DNA of 64,000 nucleotides from Nilaparvata lugens (GCF_014356525.2 NC_052518.1:94741987-94805986); one strand, 5' to 3'; numbered from the stretch's first letter, positions 10,786 to 23,454 are shown. Numbers and translations: made by a program. The notes: generated from the letters alone by a model not told the origin.

Positions 10786-10977
10786 TTATACATATACAAC
10801 TGTGAAATAAATATAGAGAGCTGGGAATGTCATCACTCTCATTTTTCTAACCAAAGGTTTGCAGCTTTCTCGGTATTCTGCATTGCATAGGAGCCTCATT
10901 ATCTTTTTTTGCAACCTGAGAATTTTAATTGTCTTAGGATTATTCTCTGAAAAAAGATCTATTTGCATTATATTCAT
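10786..10977 (-). pseudogene. Non-LTR retrotransposon fragment
   Basis: The minus-strand frame contains LRLQKKIMRLLCNAEYRESC, then VRKMRVMTFPALYIY. It aligns by eye with the LINE C-terminal block at 9046-9375 (LQKKSLRILCKK... LTLPSLYVLE). It is only about 60 codons long, with no RT core. Confidence 0.6.
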
Positions 10978-11159
10978 TTATTTTATTTCCATCCCTATCG
11001 ATTCTAAAAGTATTGTTTCAATAGAACTAGGCATAATTTTAAACTTTAAAAACAAAGAATTTCGGAACAGATTAAATGTAGCCCGAATTATTCCAGAGAA
11101 TAATCATTGTATACAGCTGAAAATAAGAATTATACTTCTTTCAACACATTTCTGAAGTG

Positions 11160-11682
11160 TGAATTACAATATTAGACAAGAATTATAAGATCTTATATTT
11201 ATATTTATCTTATCTATGTATTTAAAACCTTTATATTTATAAGATCTTCAAACTCATTCCCGAAAATGGGATTATTAACTAAATCAGTCAAGAAAACAAA
11301 TTGTGGGGCATAGCTAGTGAGTGAGGCCATATATTGGGACATGGCTATTATCCTACAGCATTAGATAAACTTGTGAGCTAGCTGTTATTCCACTGAATTG
11401 TTTTCATAAGTTTTATAATAATTTTAATTTTGACTCTGGGCTTTAGAATCTGACACAGTCAGCAGTATCGGCCGTTGATTGAATATCAATATTCAAATTC
11501 ATATCAAATCCAATATTGAATTGGATTGAAAACCCATATTATTTTATTCGCTATACCTACAATGCGAAAAACTAATAGACAAAATACAATGAGAACACAA
11601 ATGGGTGATCAATCACAATATGCAAATAGCATATATATGACGTAGCATAATATGACTATCAAGTAGACTACGTCCATCAACA
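11160..11682. other. Non-coding stretch
   Basis: AT-rich; nothing recognised. Confidence 0.5.
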
Positions 11683-11894
11683 TCTATACTATAACAAAGG
11701 AAAGAACTGGCTTATACGCATACGGGAAAGGAACATTATGTTTGACGCATCCTCACGTCTGAACTACTGAGCTGATTAACTTGAAATTTTGCATAAATAT
11801 TCTTAATTAACCGTGGTTGGTTATAGACCTATTTCAATTTCTGAGTTTGTCAAGTTTTAAAATAGACCCTTGCGGAGCACGGGTTTCCTGCTAG
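11683..11894 (+). mobile_element. Short non-autonomous Helitron-like element
   Basis: 212 bp beginning TCTATACTATA and ending CTAG, with A before and T after, which is the A|T insertion rule of Helitrons. Just inside the 3' end is a G/C-rich short inverted segment ('ccctt...gcacggg'), the expected terminator hairpin. It has no Rep/helicase coding and so would be moved in trans. A truncated relative on the other strand is at 658-893. Confidence 0.7.
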
Positions 11895-13079
<1,185 letters not shown>

Positions 13080-13179
13080 ACACACACGCGCTTGAGGATG
13101 AGGATAACAGAAGAGAAGGAGAACTACAGGAGTCACTACGATAGCTGCTAAAGGAGTCACTAAGGTTTAGGACATTTTT

Positions 13180-14450
13180 TTTTTTCTTATATATTTTTTT
13201 TTATATTTTTTAAATATTTTTTTCTTGTTTTTTTCATTAGGCTATTATTTTTATTTATTAATTTTTTTGATTTTAATTAAAATGCTCCCCCATGCATAAA
13301 GCCATCCAATTCACACAAGGATACATCAAACATAAACAGATCGAAGCAGACGCCCGCAATCCCCCTGGCTTAGACCAGATAGCCAATCAGCCAGGGTTCT
13401 TTTATATTGTGATACAGAATAACCTGAAGGGTTATTTATTCCTGTAGGGCAATTCCTCAGAATGATATGTATTAGGTAGGAGACGTTCCTGTCACACACT
13501 GAGCGAAGGTTCCTGGGCAGTCCTGACTGTAGCCATAGGGCACTTCTTGTAGCATATTCATGATTTATGATGTTGGTAGAAGTAATATTGTTTTTAAATG
13601 TGTACAAAAGAATAGACCTGATATGGAGCTTTCTAATATTAAATACTTTAAGAGAATCATAAACAAGATCAGATGGGTACCTCCTCTCCAGGCCCAACCC
13701 AGCTTTTATAATAGCTCTCTGTGCGACTGATAGGCTTTTTAAATGTGTCTCACATACCCCTCCCCAGGCATTTATACCGTAGAGCAGGACTGATTGGACA
13801 AATGCCAAATAAACAATTCATAGTATTTGGTGTTGAGGACTCCTTGTAAACGTGAGAATACATATATCATGCTCCTCAACTTCCGTCTTAGGTAGTTCAC
13901 GTGAGGAAGCCAGCTAAGCTTACTGTCTACAATAATCCCCAAATACTTATACTCTGAGACTGCTTCAATTGTCTGACAACTACATTCCATGTTGGACACA
14001 TCTCGACAGCAATTGTGCAGTCTAAGCTTCAGATTAGTGGGAGGTGCTCTATTCTTTTGCAGGTAAACTGGCATTACTTTAGTTTTAGAGATGTTCATGC
14101 TTAGAATATTTCCATCGAACCAATCCTTCAGCTGCAGCACACCTCTGGATGCTGTTTTGAAAACTTCCTGCCAACTTTCACCCTCAAAGTAGACAGCTGT
14201 ATCGTCCGCAAAGAGCAGCATCTTTCCTACTACATTGGAGTTAATAATGTTGTTGATGTAGATTAAGAATAGCACAGGTCCCAATGTGCTGCCCTGAACA
14301 ACCCCATAATCAATGGGTTTCTGGTCACTACTAATATTTTCTAAATGTACTACTTGTCTGCGATTAGATAAATAGCTTCCAATCCAATTGTTTTCAGTAC
14401 CAGCTACACCTATCTGTAATAACTTTTGCATTAAGATTCCTCTATCTATG
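13180..14450 (-). pseudogene. Jockey-like LINE, 3' portion (left of the RTE insertion)
   Basis: Minus strand. It carries the second half of the reverse transcriptase, including QGSTLGPVLFLIYINNI, the catalytic FADDTAVYF, and the C-terminal region from LAFVQSVLLYGINAWGG to SGLSQGDCGRLLRSVYV. A frameshift near 13806 separates the two frames, and the same shift is in the second copy at 17006-17978. After the stop at 13326 there is a short 3' UTR ending in an A-rich tail near 13180. The element is cut at 14450 exactly where the RTE element starts. Bases 13478-14450 duplicate 17006-17978. Confidence 0.9.
13478..14450. repeat. 973-bp direct repeat, left copy
   Basis: It pairs with 17006-17978 at a constant offset of 3528, so there is no net insertion or deletion. 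I count about eight substitutions by eye (roughly 99% identity). Both copies are Jockey-like LINE sequence and they bracket the RTE insertion exactly. Confidence 0.9.
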
Positions 14451-17005
14451 AACAATTGGAAGAAGTATGTGCTGAAATATCTAAATATGATCAATTAATC
14501 GTTATGGGAGATTTCAATGCCCAGATTGGAAAGGAAAGTTACTTACAACAAGTGGCAGGGAAGTACACTCTTCATGAAAAAACAAATGAGAATGGGTTTC
14601 TTCTTGGTCAGTTTACCATCAGAAATGACATGCAAATTAGGAGCACTCAATTCCCACATAAGAGTATTCATCTTGGAACTTGGAAATCACCAGATGCAAC
14701 AACAATCAATCAGATTGATCACGTGATAGTTGACTCCCGTAATGCATCATCAATCATTGATGTAAGAAGCTGTAGGGGACCTAATTGTGACTCTGACCAT
14801 TTCATTGTGAAGGTAGTAGTGAGACAGAGGCTGTCAATGCTGGCGGGTAAACAAAAGGTTGTGCCTATAAGATGGGATGTTGAAAAGCTGAAGAGTGAAA
14901 GAGTCCGTAGTGAATACCTCAGACTAATACAGGCAAAAACTTTGAGCTCTTCAGTAGCAGATGGTGTTGAAGAAGTATGGACAAAGCTAGCCAATGGCCT
15001 GAAGGAAGCAGCAAATGAAGCAATTGGTCAGAAAAGATGGAAAAGGAATGAGGGATGGTACGATAATGAGTGCAGGGAAGCAATTAGAGAGAAGAATGAA
15101 GCCAGATCTCGAATGATACAACGAGAAACAAGAAGAAATTATGAAGATTACAAGGAAAAACGAAGAATTGCCAATAGAACATGCAGGACAAAGAAAAGAG
15201 AAGCTTTGAACAAACAGTTAGAAGAAATTGAAAGCTTATATAAACAGAATGAGACGAAAATGTTCTATAGAGCGATGGAAAGAATAAATAAAGAATATAG
15301 ACCAAGAATTATTTCATGCAAGGACAAAAGAGGGAGAGTTTTGAATGGAGAGGATAATATCATGGAGAGATGGGCAGAGCATTTCAGAGAACTGTTAACA
15401 GTAACAGATATCAATGAGGAGAATGTACATGAAGGAACAGGGGAGCCACTTAGTATTGAAGCGGAGTTTGTTGCAGGGCCAACATTAGAGGAAACAGAAA
15501 TGGCTGTAAAGCACCTAAAGAATGGAAAGGCAGGTGGCCAAGATAATATATCGGCAGAAATGATAAAGTATGGTGGTGATGACACAGTCAAGAGAATACA
15601 TGAGCTGATAAGTATGATATGGAGAGATGAAACTATGCCTCAAGATTGGAACATAGGTATAATATGTCCAATTTATAAAAAAGGCGATAAACTGGACTGT
15701 AATAACTATCGTGGAATAACTCTTCTCAGTGTAGCTTATAAAGTCTTATCAAGTATTCTTAACAATAGAATCAAGGCCTACACAGAACAAGTGCTTGGAG
15801 AATATCAATGCGGATTCCGGCCAGAAAGGGCAACAGAAGATCAAATCTTTACAATCCGGCAAATCGCAGAAAAATTTTATGAGCATGACCTGGATTTACA
15901 TATTTTATTTATTGACTTCAAGCAAGCCTTCGATAGCATAGTGAGAAGTGAGCTATGGAAAACATTGGAGCAATACGCCTTACCAAAAAAGCTCATTAAT
16001 CTAGCAAAAATGACAATGAGTAGGACTGCAGCAATGGTCAAAATTGGTAATAGAAGGAGCAGCACTTTCGAATTTAACACAGGTGTCAAACAAGGCGATG
16101 GACTATCTGCAATCCTATTCAATATTACATTACATAGAGCTATTGAAGGATTAGACAGGGGAAATATTTTCCACCGAATGTATCAAGTATGTGCATATGC
16201 GGACGATGTAGCAATAATTGCAAGAAGGAAAGATGTCCTACAGGAAACGTACTTGTTGCTAGAAAGAGAGGCGAATAAGATTGGCTTGATAGTGAATGAA
16301 AGAAAAACGAGGTACATGAAAATATCAAGTAGTCAAGCAAGAAGAGTTCCACAAAACCTCCGAATTGGAAATAAAATCTTTCAAGGTGTAAGGAACTTCA
16401 GCTACTTGGGGGTTGAACTAAATAACGAGAACAAGATGGGTTACAGCGTAAAGCAAAGAGTATTGGCTGGAAATAGAGCATACTTCAGTAACATGAAACT
16501 TTTGAAGAACAGGCTCATATGTAGAAACACGAAACTTAAAATATATGAGAGCCTAATTCGACCTGTTGTAACGTACGGCTGTGAATCTTGGACGTTAACA
16601 AAAGAAGACAGAAACCATTTAGGCGTTTTTGAAAGGAAAATCCTAAGAAAGATTTATGGTCCAGTTAAAGAAGGGGAGGAGTGGAGGAGAAGAACTAATT
16701 CAGAGCTCGATGCATTGATGAAAGGCCGAAATATTGTAAAATTTATAAAGGCACAGCGGCTTAGATGGTTTGGACATATCTGTAGAATGAACGAAAACAG
16801 AATGCCTAAAATAATATTCAAGGAGAGGCTACATTCAAGAAGAAAGATAGGAAGGCCGAGAATAAGATGGGAAGATGAAGTGAGAGACGATCTCCAAAAA
16901 ATGGGATATAGAGGATGGAGACAATTAACAGAGGACCGAGAAGCGTGGAGAGCTGTAGTGGAGGCGGCCAAAGCTCATATTGGGCTGTAGTGCTAAAGAA
17001 GAAGA
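14451..17005 (+). mobile_element. RTE-like LINE, 5'-truncated, inserted in a Jockey-like LINE
   Basis: 2555 bp between the two direct repeats. The protein frame is open from the first base, so the 5' end (the start of the endonuclease) was lost, as is usual in LINE integration. After the stop codon at 16988-16990 there are only a few bases and then a GAA-type short repeat; microsatellite 3' tails of this kind are known in RTE elements. Confidence 0.85.
14456..16990 (+). CDS. RTE-like endonuclease/reverse transcriptase (N-terminally truncated)
   Basis: One uninterrupted frame of 844 codons. The N-terminal part is the end of an APE-type endonuclease: VMGDFNAQIGKE near residue 16, TTINQIDHVIVDSR near 80, and a SDH motif near 110 (CDSDHFIVKV). 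A charged linker follows (residues 120-320). Next comes the reverse transcriptase: IICPIYKKGDKLDCNNYRGI near 400, LFIDFKQAFDSI near 480, GVKQGDGLSAILFNI near 545, and the catalytic YADDVAII near 580. The C-terminal domain has YGCESWTLTKEDRNHLGVFE, LRWFGHICRMN and GRPRIRWEDEV. This order fits the RTE/BovB group. The listed start is arbitrary since the true start codon is outside the insertion. The intact frame suggests a young insertion compared with its broken Jockey host. Confidence 0.9.
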   Translation: MEEVCAEISKYDQLIVMGDFNAQIGKESYLQQVAGKYTLHEKTNENGFLLGQFTIRNDMQIRSTQFPHKSIHLGTWKSPDATTINQIDHVIVDSRNASSIIDVRSCRGPNCDSDHFIVKVVVRQRLSMLAGKQKVVPIRWDVEKLKSERVRSEYLRLIQAKTLSSSVADGVEEVWTKLANGLKEAANEAIGQKRWKRNEGWYDNECREAIREKNEARSRMIQRETRRNYEDYKEKRRIANRTCRTKKREALNKQLEEIESLYKQNETKMFYRAMERINKEYRPRIISCKDKRGRVLNGEDNIMERWAEHFRELLTVTDINEENVHEGTGEPLSIEAEFVAGPTLEETEMAVKHLKNGKAGGQDNISAEMIKYGGDDTVKRIHELISMIWRDETMPQDWNIGIICPIYKKGDKLDCNNYRGITLLSVAYKVLSSILNNRIKAYTEQVLGEYQCGFRPERATEDQIFTIRQIAEKFYEHDLDLHILFIDFKQAFDSIVRSELWKTLEQYALPKKLINLAKMTMSRTAAMVKIGNRRSSTFEFNTGVKQGDGLSAILFNITLHRAIEGLDRGNIFHRMYQVCAYADDVAIIARRKDVLQETYLLLEREANKIGLIVNERKTRYMKISSSQARRVPQNLRIGNKIFQGVRNFSYLGVELNNENKMGYSVKQRVLAGNRAYFSNMKLLKNRLICRNTKLKIYESLIRPVVTYGCESWTLTKEDRNHLGVFERKILRKIYGPVKEGEEWRRRTNSELDALMKGRNIVKFIKAQRLRWFGHICRMNENRMPKIIFKERLHSRRKIGRPRIRWEDEVRDDLQKMGYRGWRQLTEDREAWRAVVEAAKAHIGL

Positions 17006-17978
17006 AGGAGACGTTCCTGTCACACACTGAGCGAAGGTTCCTGGGCAGTCCTGACTGTAGCCGTAGGGCACTTCTTGTAGCATATTCATGATTTATGATG
17101 TTGGTAGAAGTAATATTGTTTTTAAATGTGTACAAAAGAATAGACCTGATATGGAGCTTTCTAATATTAAATACTTTAAGAGAATCATAAACAAGATCAG
17201 ATGGGTTCCTCCTCTCCAGGCCCAACCCAGCTTTTATAATAGCTCTCTGTGTGACTGATAGGCTTTTTAAATGTGTCTCACATACCCCTCCCCAGGCATT
17301 TATACCATAGAGCAGGACTGATTGGACAAATGCCAAATAAACAATTCATAGTATTTGGTGTTGAGGACTCCTTGTAAACGTGAGAATACATATATCATGC
17401 TCCTCAACTTCCGTCTTAGGTAGTTCACGTGAGGAAGCCAGCTAAGCTTACTGTCTACAATAATCCCCAAAAACTTATACTCTGAGACTGCTTCAATTGT
17501 CTGACAACTACATTCCATGTTGGACACATCTCGACAGCAATTGTGCAGTCTAAGCTTCAGATTAGTGGGAGGTGCTCTATTCTTTTGCAGGTAAACTGGC
17601 TTTACTTTAGTTTTAGAGATGTTCATGCTTAGAATATTTCCATCGAACCAATCCTTCAGCTGCAGCACACCTCTGGATGCTGTTTTGAAAACTTCCTGCC
17701 AACTTTCACCCTCAAAGTAGACAGCTGTATCGTCCGCAAAGAGCAGCATCTTTCCCACTACATTGGAGTTAATAATGTTGTTGATGTAGATTAAGAATAG
17801 CACAGGTCCCAATGTGCTGCCCTGAACAACCCCATAATCAATGGGTTTCTGGTCACTACTAATATTTTCTAAATGTACTACTTGTCTGCGATTAGATAAA
17901 TAGCTTCCAATCCAATTGTTTTCAGTACCAGCTACACCTATCTGTAATAACTTTTGCATTAGGATTCCTCTATCTATG
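17006..17978. repeat. 973-bp direct repeat, right copy
   Basis: Partner of 13478-14450. It starts at the RTE 3' junction and ends inside the Jockey RT domain, after which the Jockey element continues without a break. Confidence 0.9.
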
Positions 17979-19890
17979 GAGTCAAAAGCTTTAGCTAGAT
18001 CAACAAACAACAGGAGAATACGTTTATTATTATTAATGCCATTCCTTAACAGTTCACTCAAGTGATAGAAACAGTTGGCCAAATTCCGGTCGTCTCTAAA
18101 TCCAAACTGGCAATCCGAAAGCAATTTGTTTGACTTTATATACTGTACTAATTGGTTCTTGTAGCACTTTTCAATAATTTTTGAGATGACGCTCAGTAGG
18201 GAAATAGGACGGTAATTATTCATATCACTTTTATCACCTGACTTATAGATAGGGATCACATTAGCGAGTTTGAGAATTTCAGGAAAGACACCAGATTTAA
18301 AGCTACAATTAACAATATGACAAAGGGGTGTGAGAAACCAGTCAGCATTTTCTTTTATCAAGGTCGGGAAAAGCCCATCAAAGCCAGGGGCAGAGCCGCC
18401 ACGCATGCTTGAGATACATTGCCTGATGTCCTGTTCTGTCACTGGTTGGAGCAAGAAAGTAGTTCCACAGATATCATTAGGTTGAACATAGGTGCTAGTA
18501 ACATTTGCTTCCTGCTTTATTTTATTAGCTAGGTTTGTTCCAACATTAGCAAAGAATTCATTGAATTCATCCGCCACATCCTTTACGGAGCGAGGATTCC
18601 CATTGTTGATTCCTATATCGGATTTTATGAAGTTTTTAATTGGGAATTGGGGTTTCGATCAACTTGCACCTGAGATTTCGTTGACTGCATTCCAGAAGGT
18701 TTAAGACTTATTAGTAGAATTTATTATTTTATTTTTGAAGTAGAATTTTTTTAGTTAATTTCAATAGCCTGCTAAGTGTGCATCGATAATCATCAAAGTA
18801 GCATTGCAAGTTTAAGTTTAGTGGTTGTTTTTCAAAATTTTGCTTAATTTGTTTCTATGAGCAATAGATTTAATAAGAGAATTAGTAATCCAAGGCTGCA
18901 GCTTCTTACATATCTTTCTTTTATGGACAGTGACTGAAGAGTTTTCTTGTAAAAGTTTTGTAGTTTCAATGAATCTTTCCGTGCATACATTAACATTACT
19001 TGATTATGTTACATGCCCCCAGGACTGTTCTGATAATATCTTAGAAAATTTTATTCTGTCAATTTTTTTGTGAAAAGTATTTTGTGTATCATCACTATTT
19101 GTTTTGTTATTTTGCCCAATTTTAATACCTATGGCATAGTGATCTGTGATGTCACATCTTAGGAGAGCCGGGAAAAGAGATTTAGTATTAGGATGATGCA
19201 CAAATATGTGGTCAATGCAAGAGGAGGAAGAGTGTGTCACTCTTGTAGGAATGTCCACACAACAAACGAATCCAGCTTCATAAAGAGTATCGAGATACAC
19301 ACAACTCAAACTATTTGCATTATCTCTAAGAATGTCACAATTGATATCACCTACAACAATTTGAGTAACATCATTTTTGGCTCTCATATATCTATTCTCC
19401 AATCCACTAATAAAGTCAGCCAAGTCTGTTCCATGGCAACGGTAAATAGAAAGCAAATCATAATAATAACCGTTAAGGTAGCATTCCAAATTCAAACAGC
19501 GTAACCCCCCAATTACTACTTCATTGCAAGTAGCAGTAATTCTAGAGTTTATGTAAATTAGGATTCCGTCATTTTTATTGAACTTAGTTTGTGTTCAGTA
19601 AACATCATATCCCTCCATCACTATAATACTATCACTTCCATCTAGCCATGACTCCGTGAGCACAATAACATCAAATTTGTAATCAAGACCCTCTAAAAGT
19701 ATCATAAATTCATCAACATTCTTCCTATAGCTTCTTATGTTTAAATGGAAAATACTCAACCCACTCAACTCATTCATTCTGAAATAATTACCAAACATAC
19801 AACTCACATCAAACACTCTACAACATACATGCCTATAATCATCTAGATCATTCAGAACATCCATACTCTCCGATTATTCCATGAGCATCA
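17006..19890 (-). pseudogene. Jockey-like LINE, main body (right of the RTE insertion)
   Basis: Minus strand, 5' end near 19890. The endonuclease comes first: LSIFHLNIRSYRKNVDEF and VIVLTESWLDG (19595-19864), then IVVGDINCDIL, SSCIDHIFVHH and DITDHYAIGI (19004-19495). The linker is broken by stops. The reverse transcriptase follows at 17300-18577: GFDGLFPTLI, YKSGDKSDMNNYRPISLLSV, LFVDLAKAFDSIDRG, GVVQGSTLGPVLF and the catalytic FADDTAVYF. The C-terminal region begins at 17336 after a frameshift and is cut at 17006 by the RTE insertion. Stops and shifts make it inactive. Together with 13180-14450 it accounts for one element of about 3.2 kb plus the 973-bp duplication. Confidence 0.9.
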
Positions 19891-19960
19891 TATGGCTCCT
19901 GAATGATTCGTAACAATTCCGGCCCGGATTGGCCCGGAAATCCGGCCTGGAGGACCATAA

Positions 19961-20710
19961 TGGATAGCCCAAATTACAAGCGAGAGCAGAGGACTGTCAA
20001 TAAATATAAAGAGCAAAATTTTGAATGATAATATGCTAGAATAAAGAGAGCAATAATTAATAGATTGAATGTAGTAAGTAATATTTTCAGCATTAAATTT
20101 ATACCAGAAGTGACTTATTTCGTTACTCACCAGCAAATAGTTTTCTTCAAATACTAAATACCAACTTACTCCAGGAATTGGAATTAGGTTTGTGGCAGGA
20201 CAAGACGGAGTCGGGAAAAGGTTTTGGCCTCTCTTGTACATCTGCTACCCCTATCCGATGTATGTTAATTTCTGGCATCAATTTAATTAATGATCAGTCC
20301 GAAAATTGCTTGGAAGATAACTTTACTATATTGACTATTACTTTACACTGCTGTACAATTCAAAGTCCGATTGCACTAGTTGAATATTTCAATTTATATA
20401 TTCACAAATAACAAGGAAAAACTGTACTTTTCCCCAACTTGGGACAGTTAATATATCAATAATAAATTTAACACAACAACGAACGTGTAAAATTGAATTT
20501 CAATGGCAACAATCGAAAAAACAGCAACGATCCTGTTTCTTCACCGTCCGATCCGAGCTGACAACTTCAACTAACGATTATGCAATAGAATAATCTAAAT
20601 ACTAACTTATCCGCTAGGGCGCAGCAGCTGCCGGCCTCACCACTAACTACCGCTAGACTTAAAACTAATTTAAACTAGACTTAATCTAAATACGCTAAAG
20701 GGCGTCACCA
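19961..20710 (-). repeat. BEL/Pao 3' LTR
   Basis: On the minus strand it begins TGGTGACGCC and ends GGCTATCCA, so it has TG...CA ends. It aligns over its full length with 25001-25750, with about 22 substitutions and three small indels by eye (about 97% identity). That divergence points to an old insertion. Confidence 0.9.
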
Positions 20711-20722
20711 TTCCCCCCACCC
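20711..20722 (-). other. Polypurine tract of the BEL/Pao element
   Basis: Minus strand GGGTGGGGGGAA directly precedes the 3' LTR start, the expected position for plus-strand DNA priming in an LTR element. Confidence 0.75.
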
Positions 20723-20848
20723 TGAAACGTAGTTTTCAGCCACGACTTTGGCCAAAACTAGACAAAACAAAACAAACCGAAAGAAAATTAAGACGACAAA
20801 AGAAAAATGCTAACACAACAAAACGAACAATAATTCTTATCCTAAGAA

Positions 20849-21451
20849 TTATTGTGTGGGCAATGGAAACAATTTGGTGGCTGGACGTTTGAAACGACCA
20901 GTAGCTAAACGTACTACTGCCACACGTATGACACCATCGGCTCCAGGAAACACTTCCTCAATGATTCCTAGAGGCCACTTCAATGGGGGTAGATTAGGCT
21001 GATCCACTATCACAACCGTGACAACATTTGAAGATTTCATTTCAGGTGGACACTCTATTTCTTCAATTTCAAATTTTACAGGCCAGTGATTTTCCTCCAT
21101 AGTTAACCAGTGGGGTCCTGTCCACCATGTCTCGTGATTAATGAGATTCATTGGTTTAAGACCACGCGATAAACAATCGGCGGGATTTTGCTCACCAGAA
21201 ACATGCATCCAACAATCGATGTGTGAGTTTTGAATTTTCGAGACTCGATTAGCCACGAACGTTTGCCAACGCGATGGCGAACCTCTTATCCAATGGAGAA
21301 CAACAGTTGAGTCCAACAAAGCGATAACTCGGACAATTTTACAATGGAGTTCGAGGACAGAGAGGGTAGCTTCAAGTAGATTGACTAGGAGAAGAGCAGT
21401 GCACAATTCCAATCTCGGTATTGATAGAGTTTTACTCGGTGCAACCTTCAA
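20849..21451 (-). pseudogene. BEL/Pao RNase H fused to the post-integrase domain
   Basis: The frame starts in RNase H (SIPRLELCTALLLVNLLEA; ALLDSTVVLHWIRG; VSGEQNPADCLSRG; TWWTGPHWL). It then passes, near residue 150, straight into LPPLKWPLGIIEEVFPG and GRFKRPATKLFPLP. In full-length BEL/Pao polyproteins a zinc-binding segment and an integrase core of several hundred residues lie between these two parts. The joint is in frame, so this is an internal deletion of the integrase. It ends with a stop at 20849. Confidence 0.85.
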
Positions 21452-21482
21452 TTTTCCACACAGCAGCGTTACTGTTGAAGAA

Positions 21483-23029
21483 CTACCATCTTCTTCCTGT
21501 GATTTCCAAATAGATCACAGCTCCATAGCCAGACTGACTTGCATCGCAAAAACAAATTAATGTAATCTTGGAACCAACAAATACTCCTAAGTGATGAGGA
21601 ATGGACAAATATGACAAAGATTGAAATTCTGTTTGACATATCTCCCACTGAGATGCAATAGAATCAGGTGGTTTTTCATCCCAATTTGAACCAATAAGCC
21701 ATAATTCTTTTATAAGACATTTCAAAAACAACGTGAGAGGAGCCACTAGTCCTAGAGGATCATAGATTCGCGCCACAGCGGATAATATATCCCGTTTTGT
21801 GGCAATAGAGTGACCCTGTGAGACGGAAAAACGAAACAAATCGGAAAATGGTTGCCACTCTAGACCTAATATGGCTAATGAATTTTCGTTATTGAATTCT
21901 TTGGACAACAAGGACCTTTCACTATCATTGAGACTTGTCATCAGCTCCTCCGAATTTGACGCAAACTTAGTCAATTCAAATCCACCAGCTTTAAACAGCT
22001 CTTTGGCCTGACTACACAATTTTTTCGCGTCACTTACAGAAGGGACAGACGTTACCAAATCGTCCATGAACATATCTGTAGGAATGCGAGCTTTAGCATC
22101 CAGAAAATTATCGCCTTCCCTCTCAACCAACTCATGGATAGTTCTCAAAGCCAAGTACGGAGAGGAAGTGATACCAAATATGACACAATTTATTTCATAG
22201 GTTTCAACAGGATCGTCTACCGAAAATCTCCATAACACCCACTGAAATTCACGGCAAGATTCACTCACAAATATTTGACGATACATCTGTTTCAAATCAC
22301 CTGTCACTCCAATTGCAAAAAAACGAAAATTCAATAGCAACACGAAAATGTTCATCTGTAACTTCTGACCAGCATGGAGAATCGAATTCAATGACAAAAC
22401 AGTCGTAGTTTTAGTGCTTGCATCATAAACGATTCTTACAGGTGTAGTAGTACTACGAGCCTTCACGATTGCGTGGTGAGGAATATAATACCCCTGTTTA
22501 TTTTCCTGATCGTCAATCAAGGTCATGTGCCCTTGGCGCAAATAATTCAACATTATTTCGTGGTATGCGATCTTAATATCTTCGGAGCGAGCAAGACGAT
22601 TTTCCAAATTTGTCAATCTCCGTTTAGCCATAGAATATGAATCACCCAAACAATCAGCTGATTTTTCAAATGGCAATGACCTGATTCCAAACGACGAACA
22701 GACAAACAAAAATTATTTTCACAATCCAACTCGGCAGGTGTAAGATCATTCCCCGATCTAGGACAAAATTCAGCCTCCCAAAACCTCTGTACTAGGTCAT
22801 TCAAAGGTGGACTAGAGATGAGCAAACAATTATTGAATTGTTTATTTTGTGACGAGTTCAAAACTGGGGCTCGACCCATAACAATAAAACCCAGTTTACT
22901 GTCAACTAATTTGACTGAACCTACCTCTTGATGAGATTGGTAATTATTGATAAGATCAGGAAAGAATTCGGCACCCAAAATACCATCCAATTTTCCAGGG
23001 ATGAAAAATCTATCATCCGCCAATTTCAA
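21483..23029 (-). pseudogene. BEL/Pao reverse transcriptase
   Basis: Two overlapping frames (22613-23029 and 21483-22709) show a frameshift around 22650. The first holds the protease-RT linker with GKLDGILGAEFFPDLI. The second holds the RT: RIVYDASTKTTTVLSLNSIL, IGVTGDLKQMYRQI, FGITSSPYLALRTI, and the catalytic box read as FMDDLV, a variant of the family's Y/F-V-D-D. The RNase H start follows (LICFCDASQSGYGAVIYLE) before another shift at about 21480. Not functional as it stands. Confidence 0.85.
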
Positions 23030-23454
23030 TATTTCAAGTAGGACAACTTAGACACATCAACTTCACGAGATGGTAATCTGTCAAGTATTTTTTCAACTAC
23101 CAACGCATCAACAGCAAACGAAAATGTAGTGTCAGCGTGAGAACGAATTGTGAACGACGCTCGACCTTGAACCTTACTTGATTGACCGCCAAACCCAGTG
23201 ACAGTTGAATAGACAGGTTTAATATACAAGCCTAGCTGACGACACGCACGAGAAGTTACAAAATTCTTCTCACTACCAGAGTCGATAAGAAATCGCAGGG
23301 GACATTCTTGCCCTCTCTTTTTCCTGATCAGAACGATAGCAGTAGACAATAAAACAATAGTTTTATCATTTTCAGACTCATTGTTTACCAATTTAGTACT
23401 GCAACAACTAACACCACTCTCTTCAGATTGATTTTTGAAATCGAAATGTAACAA
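23026..23454 (-). pseudogene. BEL/Pao aspartic protease
   Basis: The frame includes RFLIDSGSEKNFVTSRAC, where D-S-G is the retropepsin-like catalytic triad, then VTGFGGQSSKVQGRASFTI. It belongs to the retrotransposon protease domain typical of BEL/Pao. A frameshift at about 23030 separates it from the reverse transcriptase. Confidence 0.8.

Noticed and set aside
15084..16971. Several minus-strand frames of 70-108 codons
   Set aside because: Antisense shadows of the RTE ORF.
19888..20411. 117- and 77-codon frames, repeated near 25009-25450
   Set aside because: Both lie in the BEL/Pao LTRs, which explains their duplication.
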